DNA of 46,994 nucleotides from Thioploca sp. (GTDB lineage Bacteria > Pseudomonadota > Gammaproteobacteria > Beggiatoales > Beggiatoaceae). Made by a program: the position numbers and the translations under genes. The first letter of the stretch is position 1; every line of letters begins with the position of its first letter. The stretch spans positions 1 to 46,994 of the forward strand of contig DAOUSL010000008.1 of assembly GCA_030627235.1 (NCBI GenBank), in the 5' to 3' direction. The notes beneath the pieces were generated by a model. The model worked only from the letters and a program-made list of their open reading frames with translations, was not told where the DNA came from and ran no database searches. Of the stretch, positions 1 through 7,872 are shown one piece after another.

Positions 1-7
1 GATTTTA

Positions 8-124
8 TGTAGGATGTAATGAGTTTACGAATTACATCTTTCAAGTTGCATTAACACGATTGATGCAATTCACTTCGTTCATTGCATCCTACATTTATTT
101 AACCTCATTTAGGTAAGATGTCTA
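8..124 (+). repeat. MITE-like palindromic repeat, copy A
   Basis: An 86-base core (8-93) starts TGTAGGATGTAAT and ends ATTGCATCCTACA, so its ends are inverted repeats. Inside are two smaller hairpins, GATGTAAT/ATTACATC and GATGCAAT/ATTGCATC. After 13 bases comes the motif ATTTAGGTAAGATGTCTA (107-124). Related copies lie at 3313-3408 and, inverted, at 9127-9239. It has no coding capacity. It lies just downstream of the minus-strand gene ending at 149 and could fold at the end of its transcript. Confidence 0.8.
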
Positions 125-148
125 TTGGTATCAATATAGAGAATAAAA

Positions 149-1105
149 TTATTTGATAGAGGTTTTTTTGAAAATATTTTTTCCCAAAAGATAGCCTATA
201 ATTACTCCTAAACCTAATTCTGTTAAAACAGTCCACATACGAAATAATAAACTTAGAAAAATTGCTTGTTCTAATGGCATAATTTGTGACAAAATAATGC
301 TAGATATTGATTCTCTTACTCCTATACCAGCAGGTGTAAAAAATGCGAAAAATCCTACTGTTATGCTTATTGTATTGGCTAAAATCAGCCAAACGATTAT
401 TGTTAGATTAAATTCATTTTGGGTCATAAAAATAAAATATATTCCACTGAAAATACAACCAGATAAAATCCAGATCATCATATAAAAAATTAATAAACGA
501 AGATAATTACGCTGGGTTATTATTTCTTCTATTTCTAATATATTTTTTTCAAAATAATTCATTAAAAAGTTATATGTTTTAATTAAAAAAAGTTGAATAT
601 ATCTTCCTATAAATCCACTTAATAAAATTATAATTATGAGTATATAAATCCACTTTGTTTCTATTAAAAATACAATGGTTATAGAACTTACAACTACACT
701 TGCATGTATTAGTAATATCTGTTCTTGAATACTTATGACAAAAATTTTTTTAACATCAATCTTAAGTTCTTTTAATTGAGCACCACGAGCTATCATTCCC
801 CAAATTTTCCCTGGTATATATTTACCAACACTAACAAGCACTAATTGAGAAAAACCTTGAAAAAGAGAAATAGAAACATTAGAAGTAATTAACAGTAAAT
901 ATTTCCAGGTAAAACTAGCTGTAATCCAGAATAAAATAGTGAGAAAAATCGTCAAAAAGAAGAATATCCATGAAAAATAGAGTGGTTTTGAAACATGCGC
1001 TATTTGTTCAAGTAAATAATTTAGGATGAAAATAGAACTACAGATCAAAAAAGCTACCAGCCAAAATTTTTTGACCAAATTAAACAGGCTTGTTTTTATA
1101 TTCAA
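149..1105 (-). CDS. Flippase-like / LPG synthase TM-domain membrane protein
   Basis: A 318-residue integral membrane protein with about eight hydrophobic segments and no soluble domain. Motifs GKYIPGKIWG (near residue 94) and FTPAGIGVRE (near 256) are typical of the lysylphosphatidylglycerol synthase transmembrane / UPF0104 (YbhN, AglD-like) family. Members are inner-membrane proteins, some acting as lipid flippases or in surface-glycan assembly. The catalytic aminoacyl-transfer domain of MprF is absent, so lysyl-PG synthesis is not expected. The only available start is TTG, since an in-frame TAA lies four codons upstream and there is no internal Met near the N-terminus; no clear Shine-Dalgarno (SD) is visible. 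It lies 84 bases downstream of rnfC on the same strand, but no functional link is evident. Family is fairly sure, substrate unknown. Confidence 0.75.
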   Translation of the reverse strand: MNIKTSLFNLVKKFWLVAFLICSSIFILNYLLEQIAHVSKPLYFSWIFFFLTIFLTILFWITASFTWKYLLLITSNVSISLFQGFSQLVLVSVGKYIPGKIWGMIARGAQLKELKIDVKKIFVISIQEQILLIHASVVVSSITIVFLIETKWIYILIIIILLSGFIGRYIQLFLIKTYNFLMNYFEKNILEIEEIITQRNYLRLLIFYMMIWILSGCIFSGIYFIFMTQNEFNLTIIVWLILANTISITVGFFAFFTPAGIGVRESISSIILSQIMPLEQAIFLSLLFRMWTVLTELGLGVIIGYLLGKNIFKKTSIK

Positions 1106-1189
1106 TGGTTTTAATTATTATTTTTAGTGAGAAAATTTGGTAGAATATTAAAAGCCTCGTTTAATAAGACTTTTAATAATTACAAAGAT

Positions 1190-2530
1190 TTAAGTATATT
1201 TAATTTTTTCTTTACGAATTTCAGTTTTTCCAACTTTAATTAAATGTACGATTGGAATTCCAGATGGACAAGAAAAAGTACAAGCTCCACATTCGACACA
1301 ATCCATTGCCTTATGCTTTGCCATTTCTTCATACCATCTAACTTTTGCCAGTTTCGCTAGATGCGAAGGGTTTAAAAAATGTGGACAGGCTTCTACACAA
1401 CGACCACAACGAATGCAAGAATATTCCTGTGGTTTACCAGTTTCAGTTGCAGTAAAAGCTAATATTCCAGAACTACCTTTTAAAATAGGCACATCTAAAC
1501 TAGAAAGTGGCATTCCCATCATTGGTCCACCCATAATTACTTCACGAGTAGTTTCTTTTAAACCTCCACAAAAACGTAATACCTCACGGATTGGTGTTCC
1601 TAATGGTACAATTAAGTTAGCTGGTTGACTAATTCCTGGGCCAGATACAGTAACAATACGTTCAATAAGTGGCATACCAGTAAGAAAATAATCAGCAACA
1701 GCAACAAGAGTTCCAACGTTATTAACAGTTATGCCAATATCTCGTGGTAAACGCCCAGCAGGAACTTCTATGCCAAATAATGATTTTATTAGCATTTTTT
1801 CTGCTCCTTGCGGATATTTTACTCGTAATGCTACTACTTTAATATTTGGATATGGTTTTATATGAGAATTTAAAACTTTAATAGCATTGGCTTTATTAGA
1901 TTCTACTCCTATGGTTGCTAATTCTGCCCCAATTTTTTTACGAATAATTTCTACGCCTTGTAACACAGTTTCCGGACGTTCTAACATTAATCTATGATCG
2001 TTCGTTAGATATGGCTCACATTCTGCACCATTAACAACTAAATGTTTAATATGTATATTTTCTGGTACTGAATATTTAACATGGGATGGAAATGCTGCTC
2101 CACCTAAACCAACAATACCAGCTTGTTGAATATGATTAATAAAATCTTCACTGGATAAATTTTCCCAGTCTATAGCAGGTTTAGATTCAAAACGTTGAGT
2201 AGCATATGGATCAGCCTCAATTTCTATAGCAGGTTGTAATTTTCCACCAGGATAATGACGTGGAGCTATTGCTCTCACCCAACCTGTTATGGGACTATGT
2301 AATGAAGTGGAGACAAATGCACCAGGTTTAGCAATTAATTGTCCACGTTGCACTCGTTCACCAATTTTAACTATAGCACGAGCTGGAGCTCCTAAATGTT
2401 GTCCGAGCGGTAGAATGTAATGACTATAAAAAGGTATTCTTTGAATAGACAAATGTACTGTTTGTTCGGTATGATCACCAGGATGAACGCCATGAGCGAA
2501 ATTTCTCCTGAAGATTGGCAGGGATTTCAT
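1190..2530 (-). CDS. rnfC: Ion-translocating oxidoreductase complex subunit C (RnfC/RsxC)
   Basis: RnfC is the peripheral NADH-oxidising subunit of the Rnf complex, which couples electron transfer between ferredoxin and NAD to ion transport. The protein has 446 residues: an N-terminal lipoyl-like domain (HGVHPGDHTEQT), the nucleotide-binding core with GLGGAAFPSHVK and GAECEPYLT, an SLBB-like segment, and two C-terminal 4Fe-4S motifs, CIRCGRCVEACP (from about 372) and CVECGACTFSCP (from about 411). It lacks the long Ala/Lys repeat tail of the E. coli protein. AAGGAA about ten bases before the ATG supports the start. No other rnf gene is in the window: upstream is a divergent pentapeptide gene, downstream a flippase-like gene. 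It is therefore separated from the usual rnfABCDGE operon. Confidence 0.93.
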   Translation of the reverse strand: MKSLPIFRRNFAHGVHPGDHTEQTVHLSIQRIPFYSHYILPLGQHLGAPARAIVKIGERVQRGQLIAKPGAFVSTSLHSPITGWVRAIAPRHYPGGKLQPAIEIEADPYATQRFESKPAIDWENLSSEDFINHIQQAGIVGLGGAAFPSHVKYSVPENIHIKHLVVNGAECEPYLTNDHRLMLERPETVLQGVEIIRKKIGAELATIGVESNKANAIKVLNSHIKPYPNIKVVALRVKYPQGAEKMLIKSLFGIEVPAGRLPRDIGITVNNVGTLVAVADYFLTGMPLIERIVTVSGPGISQPANLIVPLGTPIREVLRFCGGLKETTREVIMGGPMMGMPLSSLDVPILKGSSGILAFTATETGKPQEYSCIRCGRCVEACPHFLNPSHLAKLAKVRWYEEMAKHKAMDCVECGACTFSCPSGIPIVHLIKVGKTEIRKEKIKYT

Positions 2531-2679
2531 ATTTTTGGGTTCCTTTCTAATCTATGAGAAAATATCAATATTTATAGCCTCAATTTAACATTTTTTATTA
2601 GCATAAATTTTGCCATAATGTCTACCTAAGGTGCAAGTGTAGTTTTAAAATTGATAAATTTTTAATACTGGAAATTATT

Positions 2680-3189
2680 ATGACGAATGTTGAAAAACTA
2701 AAAAATAGCAATGAATGTCAAGGTTGCGACTTAAGTGAAATGGATTTTAATAATGCAACTTTAAAAGATGCTAATTTACGAGGTGCTGATTTAAGCCGTT
2801 CTTTTTTGTTTGGAGCTAATTTAAGTGGAGCTAATTTAAGTGGGGTAGATTTACGCTGTGCTGATTTAAATAGTGCTGATTTAAGAAAAGCTGATTTGAG
2901 GGAGGCCGATTTAAGTGAAGCTGATTTAAGTGAAGCTGATTTAAGTGAAGCTAATTTGCAAGGTGCTATATTAGTTGATACAGATTTAAGGTGGGCAGAT
3001 TTATATAAAACTAATCTTAGTGAAACTAATTTAACAAAAAGTAATTTAAGCGGAGCAGATTTGACTGAATCTAATTTAACTAATGCTAATTTAACTGATG
3101 CTGATTTAAGTCGAGCTGATTTAACTGGTACGAATTTAACTAATACGAATTTAACTAATGCAATTACTACAGATACTATTGGTACTTAA
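2680..3189 (+). CDS. Pentapeptide-repeat protein
   Basis: A 169-residue protein built almost wholly of A(D/N)LXX pentapeptides from about residue 15 to the end, which should fold as a right-handed quadrilateral beta-helix. An N-terminal Cys pair (CQGCDLSEMDF) begins the helix. There is no signal peptide or membrane segment, so it is probably cytoplasmic. Known relatives include gyrase-protecting Qnr/MfpA proteins and many cyanobacterial proteins of unknown role; nothing here picks out a specific function. The DNA contains near-perfect 15-base tandem units around 2910-2960 (GCTGATTTAAGTGAA), a sign of recent unit duplication. The start is the first ATG, with only a weak GGAAA before it. It is divergent from rnfC. 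Confidence 0.9.
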   Translation: MTNVEKLKNSNECQGCDLSEMDFNNATLKDANLRGADLSRSFLFGANLSGANLSGVDLRCADLNSADLRKADLREADLSEADLSEADLSEANLQGAILVDTDLRWADLYKTNLSETNLTKSNLSGADLTESNLTNANLTDADLSRADLTGTNLTNTNLTNAITTDTIGT

Positions 3190-3258
3190 AGTATTGGTTA
3201 TATTATAAATAATTATTATGAAAAAATATGTAAATTTCTAAAGGAGGAAATTACTTAA

Positions 3259-3299
3259 GGTTTCGGGAAATCCGCTATGCTCCATTCCCGAAACAACCA
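3259..3299 (+). repeat. 41-base hairpin repeat, copy 1
   Basis: The stem GTTTCGGGAA (3260-3269) pairs perfectly with TTCCCGAAAC (3285-3294) around a 15-base loop. All 41 bases are identical to 45605-45645, and both copies follow ATTACTTA. It is more G+C-rich than its surroundings and not protein-coding. It could work as a transcript-end hairpin, but has no obvious T-run. Confidence 0.85.
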
Positions 3300-3312
3300 G
3301 CAACTAATTTTA

Positions 3313-3408
3313 TGTAGGATGTAATGAGTTTACGAATTACATCTTGATGCAATTCACTTCGTTCATTGCATCCTACATTTATATACTCTTATTTAGGAAA
3401 GATATCTA
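3313..3408 (+). repeat. MITE-like palindromic repeat, copy B (internally deleted)
   Basis: The same element as copy A, but the core is 65 bases (3313-3377) because the 21-base spacer between the two internal hairpins is missing. The ends TGTAGGATGTAAT and ATTGCATCCTACA are kept. The flanking motif ATTTAGGAAAGATATCTA occurs at 3391-3408, again 13 bases after the core. It lies just downstream of tsaE. Confidence 0.8.
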
Positions 3409-3419
3409 ATTAAGAATTA
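3407..3419. repeat. 13-base motif TAATTAAGAATTA, site 1
   Basis: It lies nine bases beyond the tsaE stop. The same 13-mer (last base A or G) follows three other minus-strand genes at 5128, 9527 and 12705. Function unknown. Confidence 0.5.
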
Positions 3420-3428
3420 AATCAAAAA

Positions 3429-3866
3429 CTACATCTCATTATATAACATACGTCCATGTTCTGTATGAGTTTGTATTTCTAAAATTCGGGCTGTTTTATG
3501 ATGGGATATATTGATTTGTATATCTGGTTTAGGAGTGAAATCCCTACCTATTTCTGGCCATTCAATTAAACAAATAGCATCTAAATAATCACGAATACCT
3601 AGATATTCTAATTCTTCTGGTTCACCTAAACGATACAAATCAAAATGATAAATAGTATGTTTATCAAATAAATAGGGTTCAACTATTGTATAAGTAGGAC
3701 TCTTTACAATACCTTGATACCCTAAAGTACGCAAAAACCCTCGGACAAATGTAGTTTTACCAGTACCTAAATCACCACAGAGATGTATAACACCTTGTCT
3801 ACCAAGGTATGAGTTGGCTAATTTACCACCTAACTCTTCCATGGCTGCTGTGGTGGAAATAATCAT
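3429..3866 (-). CDS. tsaE: tRNA threonylcarbamoyladenosine biosynthesis ATPase TsaE
   Basis: TsaE is the P-loop ATPase that works with TsaB and TsaD to install N6-threonylcarbamoyl on A37 of ANN-decoding tRNAs in the cytoplasm. The 145 residues match the usual length. Walker A is GDLGTGKTTF (31-40), followed by the family motifs KSPTYTIVEPY (from about 56), HFDLYRLGEPEELEYLG and LIEWPE. The ATG overlaps the TAA of the upstream copper chaperone gene by one base (TAATG), so the two are probably translationally coupled, although their functions are unrelated. Repeats fill the 3' side. Confidence 0.95.
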   Translation of the reverse strand: MIISTTAAMEELGGKLANSYLGRQGVIHLCGDLGTGKTTFVRGFLRTLGYQGIVKSPTYTIVEPYLFDKHTIYHFDLYRLGEPEELEYLGIRDYLDAICLIEWPEIGRDFTPKPDIQINISHHKTARILEIQTHTEHGRMLYNEM

Positions 3867-4321
3867 TAGTGATGGTGGTGAACTGGTTTTTCACTGGCAG
3901 AAGATTTTCGTACTGGAACTTTGATAATTAACTCTTCATCACTAGCAAATTTTAGCGTTAAATCTACTTCATCACCAGCTGTTAATTGACGTTTTGGTTG
4001 CATTAACATCAAGTGATAACTACCTGGTTTTAATATTACTTGTTGTTTAGAATTAATAATTAGCTGTTCTTGTTTTTTCATATGCATCATACCATCATGT
4101 TCAACAGTTTGATGAATTTCTATTGTACCGAAATCAGGACTTGTTACTGAAATAATGGTTTGGGATTCTGCTGATTGGTTGTCTATGAGCATAAAAGCTG
4201 CTAATACCTTGGCATTAGGTGGAGCTTCTCGTACCCACTGTTCACTTATTTGTACTGATTCAGCCCAAGCAATTTGACTGAATGAAATAGCAAGTACTAG
4301 CAAAAATTTTAGTAATCTCAT
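3866..4321 (-). CDS. Periplasmic copper chaperone PCu(A)C
   Basis: A copper metallochaperone that delivers Cu(I), usually with Sco, to the CuA centre of cytochrome c oxidase in the periplasm. I start it at the ATG at 4321 (151 residues), which has GGAAA eight bases upstream; a GTG 15 bases further out has no SD. A signal peptide runs MRLLKFLLVLAISFSQIAWA. The copper-binding signature is present: EIHQTVEHDGMMHMKK followed by KPGSYHLMLM. The C-terminus ends in HHHH, an extra potential metal ligand. The sco gene lies 93 bases upstream on the same strand, which supports the role. Confidence 0.92.
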   Translation of the reverse strand: MRLLKFLLVLAISFSQIAWAESVQISEQWVREAPPNAKVLAAFMLIDNQSAESQTIISVTSPDFGTIEIHQTVEHDGMMHMKKQEQLIINSKQQVILKPGSYHLMLMQPKRQLTAGDEVDLTLKFASDEELIIKVPVRKSSASEKPVHHHH

Positions 4322-4414
4322 TAAATGAATTTCCACAAATTAAGTTATAAATAAGTTCAAACTTGGTTTAAGATATATACTAATGTTTATTAAAAATAAA
4401 TGCAATGATTTAAA

Positions 4415-5038
4415 TTAATAAAGATTACGAATCAAATTATACTGTTCAGAAATAACTTCTGCAATATGAGGTTGAGAAAATCCAGCATGTAGTTCCATTT
4501 TAGGGTTAATAAGAAATATAGTACTGGTATGACTAATCTGATAATTACTATTGTCATCATTAGGAGAAGAACCTTTTATATATCCAGCTCCATTTTGTAA
4601 AGCTAATTTATTTATTTCAGTAACTTCTCCAGTTACACCAATAAAATCTTTATTGAAATAAGCAACATATTTAGCAATATGTTCTGGTGTATCACGTTCT
4701 GGGTCTACTGATACAAAAACTACTTGAGTATTTGCTAAAACTTGTGGTTCTAATTTATCATAAAATTGTTTTAATACAGTAAGTGTAGTTGGACATATAT
4801 CTGGGCAAAAAGTATAGCCGAAAAAAAGTAAAGTCCATTTATCCTTAAAACTTTCTAGATTAAAAACATTTTTATTTTGGTCAATAAGAGAAAATTCATG
4901 TAATGGTTTTGAATCTGGACGTAGTATGGCTTGTAATTCTACTGGAACAGTTGGACGTGGAAAAAACCAACCAACAACTCCAAAAGCAATTCCAAGCAAC
5001 ACTAACAAAGATACAATAATAGTCGTTTTTTGACTCAT
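4415..5038 (-). CDS. SCO1/SenC family copper chaperone
   Basis: A membrane-anchored thioredoxin-fold copper protein involved in CuA assembly of cytochrome oxidase. It has 207 residues: one N-terminal membrane anchor (about 7-26), then the Sco domain with copper ligands C78 and C82 in GYTFCPDICPTT and H170 in QISHTSTIF. VSVDPERDTPE is also characteristic. The PCu(A)C gene directly downstream is its usual partner. No clear SD precedes the ATG. No oxidase subunit gene is in the window. Alternative roles for Sco proteins, such as redox sensing or thiol reduction, cannot be excluded. Confidence 0.93.
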   Translation of the reverse strand: MSQKTTIIVSLLVLLGIAFGVVGWFFPRPTVPVELQAILRPDSKPLHEFSLIDQNKNVFNLESFKDKWTLLFFGYTFCPDICPTTLTVLKQFYDKLEPQVLANTQVVFVSVDPERDTPEHIAKYVAYFNKDFIGVTGEVTEINKLALQNGAGYIKGSSPNDDNSNYQISHTSTIFLINPKMELHAGFSQPHIAEVISEQYNLIRNLY

Positions 5039-5127
5039 AATATTTAGCTATATTGATTATAAAAACATATAATTATAGCATATTTCGATTGGATAAACTA
5101 TAGTATATAAGTAATTTATTTTGAATG

Positions 5128-5140
5128 TAATTAAGAATTG
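5128..5140. repeat. 13-base motif TAATTAAGAATTG, site 2
   Basis: It lies 11 bases beyond the pth stop on the minus strand and is the same motif as at 3407, 9527 and 12705. Confidence 0.5.
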
Positions 5141-5151
5141 CTATACACACC

Positions 5152-5715
5152 CTAGGAACTATGTAATTGTTGCATAGCTTTTTCTAACTGTTCCTCAACT
5201 ATCAAAGGAATAATCTGTAAAGCCAAATCCATTTTAGCAGTGATTTCAATATGTTCATCACGACTAGGATTGTTCAACACATAATTGCTTACATCATTTC
5301 CTCGTCCAGGATGTCCAATTCCTACTCGTAATCGTAAAAAATCATTACTTCCAAGGTGAGAAATAATGCTTTTTAATCCATTATGTTTACCATCACTACC
5401 ACCTTTTTTTAAGCGTATTATTCCAGACGGAAAATCTAAATCATCATGAATTATTAAAATTTTATTAATCATAATCTTATAATAATTTGCCAAAGCGACT
5501 ACTGCCTGCCCACTATTATTCATAAAAGTGTTTGGTTTAAGAAGCCAACAATTGCTGGAAGCAAGCTGAACTCGACATATCTGTCCATGAAATTTAGTCT
5601 CAGTGCGAAATTGTTCCGAACCAGCTATTTGATCAACTAGCCAAAACCCAGCATTATGACGAGTATTCACGTAACGGATACCAGGATTACCTAATCCTAC
5701 TATTAAAAAATCCAT
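5152..5715 (-). CDS. pth: Peptidyl-tRNA hydrolase
   Basis: Pth releases tRNA from peptidyl-tRNA that has dropped off ribosomes. The protein has 187 residues, near the usual ~190. The N-terminus FLIVGLGNPGIRYVNTRHNAGF carries N10 and catalytic H20; HDDLDFPSG (from 90) holds the conserved Asp, and GGSDGKHNGLKS (from 105) the conserved Asn. The usual partners rplY, prs and ychF are not adjacent; neighbours are sco downstream and a methyltransferase upstream. The SD is weak. Confidence 0.96.
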   Translation of the reverse strand: MDFLIVGLGNPGIRYVNTRHNAGFWLVDQIAGSEQFRTETKFHGQICRVQLASSNCWLLKPNTFMNNSGQAVVALANYYKIMINKILIIHDDLDFPSGIIRLKKGGSDGKHNGLKSIISHLGSNDFLRLRVGIGHPGRGNDVSNYVLNNPSRDEHIEITAKMDLALQIIPLIVEEQLEKAMQQLHSS

Positions 5716-5821
5716 TTTTTCTATTGATTTGTATGATATTGGAAAGGTAGTTTATAGAGAAGTGGATAACTCGTCAATCTTTATGTTAAATATTATTACT
5801 TAACGATTTGAATTTATATAA

Positions 5822-7381
5822 TTATCCAATTAAGTAAGCTTTCTTAGCTATATCTTGTAAGATATTTTCAATGTGTTTAAATAAATAATTTTGCAGTTCT
5901 TCGGTATCCACATTTTCTGGTTTATCTTTACCACGATATAAAATTAAATCCCCATTATCAATGCTTTTCTGCACTACTTGTAATAATAAATCCATATTAT
6001 GTTTGCCATCTAAATGTTGCAAAATATCTCTAGTGGCAAAATTAAGTGTAAAAACCTCGTAACGTAAATTAGTTACCTGTTTACTAGATTGACTTTGTAA
6101 ACGAGCTATGGAACTAGCTATAGGAAATTCATTGATTTTTAAGGTAAATTTTGGTGGATAAACAGATAACTCAACTATATTTTTTAAATAAAAATCTCGT
6201 AACATAGTTTTTACTTCATCCACATCTGCGGTTGAAATGACAGTATCTTTATCCATCATTGTCAGTAATTTTTGAACTTGTTGCATTAAATCATCGAAAG
6301 ATAAATTTTGTGGCCATGCTTCACCAAGGCATAAACAGACAGCTTTCAATAATGGTGATGTTACTGAAAGCACAGTTTCTCCATCTAAATTAGTGAATTT
6401 AGTAAATAATTCATCTGGTTTTGTATCTTCACTTTGGGCAGATGATTTTAGTGGAGCTGCAATATATAAATTCTCAATTGATGATAAACTTCTATTTAAA
6501 TTAATATCTTGATGACATAATAAAGTTTCCCGAAATGCTGTATTGCGTAAAAAATCAAAATATTGTTCTGTTTCAATCAAGTCAAATTGTAAAGAATCTT
6601 GGAAAGAAAAATTTTCGGTTGCTACAAAAGGAGTCCGCATATCGGTAATATATTGCAGATTATATTTGTTAGATTTTTCAATAAATTCGGTAAATAATAT
6701 TGGTTCATTATATTCTTCCAAATATTCATGAACTAAATAATGATCATCTAATTTATTTATGTATTCAAGTTCTTTTCTAAGCGATAGGCTATAAGAGTCA
6801 TATTTATTCTTGATAGTTTTTATAAAAAAATCAAGCAGTTCTTTCGCTGTTTCAAGTTTTGCTTGTGAGTCGGACAAATGTTTAGTACGATATAGCATCA
6901 TCTTACGTAACATATGGTCATTATGCCAACCCGGATAGGTATTATAGCTAATATAAGCGATTCCATTAGGTTGTAAATACTGTTGGCAAATTTGCATAAG
7001 CCTATCTTGTAAAACTGGCGATATCCATGAATAAATTCCATGTGCCACAATATAATCAAACTTACCTAAATCTGTTGTAATACCATCAAAATCCATTGCT
7101 TTCAAAGTAATATTCTTTAATCCTAACTGGTCAATATTTGCATTGCCTTCTTTAATTTGAACCGTAGAATAATCAATCCCGACAAACTGTCCGTTCGGAA
7201 TGTCTTGAGCCATTGCAATAGTGTTGATACCACTAGCACAACCTAATTCCAATACTTTACAAGTTGCTACTGTAGGTGGCTGCATACCAAATAATGTGGC
7301 GGCAGTTGCTATATAATTAGGCTGAGATTGTTGGTAAATATTTTTAGTATAAGGAATTTTATCGTAAATGTTAGTTTGCAT
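5822..7381 (-). CDS. SAM-dependent methyltransferase with regulatory domain
   Basis: A 519-residue cytoplasmic protein. Residues about 40-200 form a class I methyltransferase with motif I VLELGCASGINT (43-54), an acidic FVGIDYS after strand 2 and FDYIVAHGIYSWI. Residues about 210-310 resemble the methyltransferase regulatory domain (PF10119). The C-terminal 150 residues (LTIMMD..., LQHLDGKHNMDLLLQ) form a further helical domain. This architecture is shared with the Rickettsia outer-membrane-protein lysine methyltransferases and many uncharacterised bacterial proteins; protein methylation is therefore possible but not shown. It stands as a single gene between pth and the csrA hairpin. GGAAA precedes the ATG. 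Confidence 0.8.
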   Translation of the reverse strand: MQTNIYDKIPYTKNIYQQSQPNYIATAATLFGMQPPTVATCKVLELGCASGINTIAMAQDIPNGQFVGIDYSTVQIKEGNANIDQLGLKNITLKAMDFDGITTDLGKFDYIVAHGIYSWISPVLQDRLMQICQQYLQPNGIAYISYNTYPGWHNDHMLRKMMLYRTKHLSDSQAKLETAKELLDFFIKTIKNKYDSYSLSLRKELEYINKLDDHYLVHEYLEEYNEPILFTEFIEKSNKYNLQYITDMRTPFVATENFSFQDSLQFDLIETEQYFDFLRNTAFRETLLCHQDINLNRSLSSIENLYIAAPLKSSAQSEDTKPDELFTKFTNLDGETVLSVTSPLLKAVCLCLGEAWPQNLSFDDLMQQVQKLLTMMDKDTVISTADVDEVKTMLRDFYLKNIVELSVYPPKFTLKINEFPIASSIARLQSQSSKQVTNLRYEVFTLNFATRDILQHLDGKHNMDLLLQVVQKSIDNGDLILYRGKDKPENVDTEELQNYLFKHIENILQDIAKKAYLIG

Positions 7382-7447
7382 AAGGTTTTTTCCAAAGTAT
7401 AATTTATTTGTAAATAGTTAAATATTCTGTATAAAAAACTTTAAACT

Positions 7448-7465
7448 ATTTAGGAAAGATGGATA
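7448..7465 (+). repeat. Isolated copy of the MITE flank motif
   Basis: ATTTAGGAAAGATGGATA resembles the 18-base motif beside repeat copies A, B and C, but no hairpin core is attached. Confidence 0.45.
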
Positions 7466-7540
7466 TTGAAGACACAAAAGATGGCATTCCATTATGAAAG
7501 TGGAATTATATGAAAAGTTTAGGAAAATATTTGATTAGAT

Positions 7541-7581
7541 ATAAATTGTGAATTATTAATGGCTAATAATCCACAATTTAT
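7541..7581 (-). terminator. Hairpin downstream of csrA
   Basis: The left arm, ATAAATTGTG then ATTATTA, pairs with TAATAAT then CACAATTTAT; 17 of 18 positions match around a five-base loop. It starts 15 bases beyond the csrA stop. There is no long T-run, so it may be a terminator or an mRNA 3'-end stabiliser. Confidence 0.6.
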
Positions 7582-7596
7582 GTTCTAAATTATACC

Positions 7597-7797
7597 TCAA
7601 TAATCGTAATCTACTGGATCATCATTTTGAAATTTTTCTTGTTGAATACGATGATAAACTTCTTCACGATGAACAGCGATATCCTTTGGTGCGTTAACTC
7701 CTATTCTTACTTGATTACCTTTAACTCCTAATACAGTAACCACTACATCGTCACCTATCATAAGCGATTCACCAACACGCCTTGTCAAAATCAACAT
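7597..7797 (-). CDS. csrA: Carbon storage regulator CsrA
   Basis: A small RNA-binding dimer that controls translation and stability of mRNAs carrying GGA motifs, affecting glycogen, biofilm and motility. The 66 residues begin [20 protein letters not shown], with the conserved L4 and R6; R44 lies in [10 protein letters not shown]. The tail ([10 protein letters not shown]) is acidic. AAAGGAG precedes the ATG. It follows lysC at 75 bases, the order found in many gammaproteobacteria. The usual downstream tRNA-Ser is not seen. Glycogen synthase 2.7 kb away is a plausible regulatory target. Confidence 0.97.
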   Translation of the reverse strand: MLILTRRVGESLMIGDDVVVTVLGVKGNQVRIGVNAPKDIAVHREEVYHRIQQEKFQNDDPVDYDY

Positions 7798-7872
7798 AGA
7801 TTTTCTCCTTTATTTCAAACTTATTGAGGCATCAAACGCATTTTAACATGCTTTAATAAAAATATCTTGATC

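Noticed and set aside
7400-7596. tRNA-Ser gene often found after csrA
   Set aside because: No cloverleaf arms or T-loop sequence can be found; only a long AT-rich hairpin is there.
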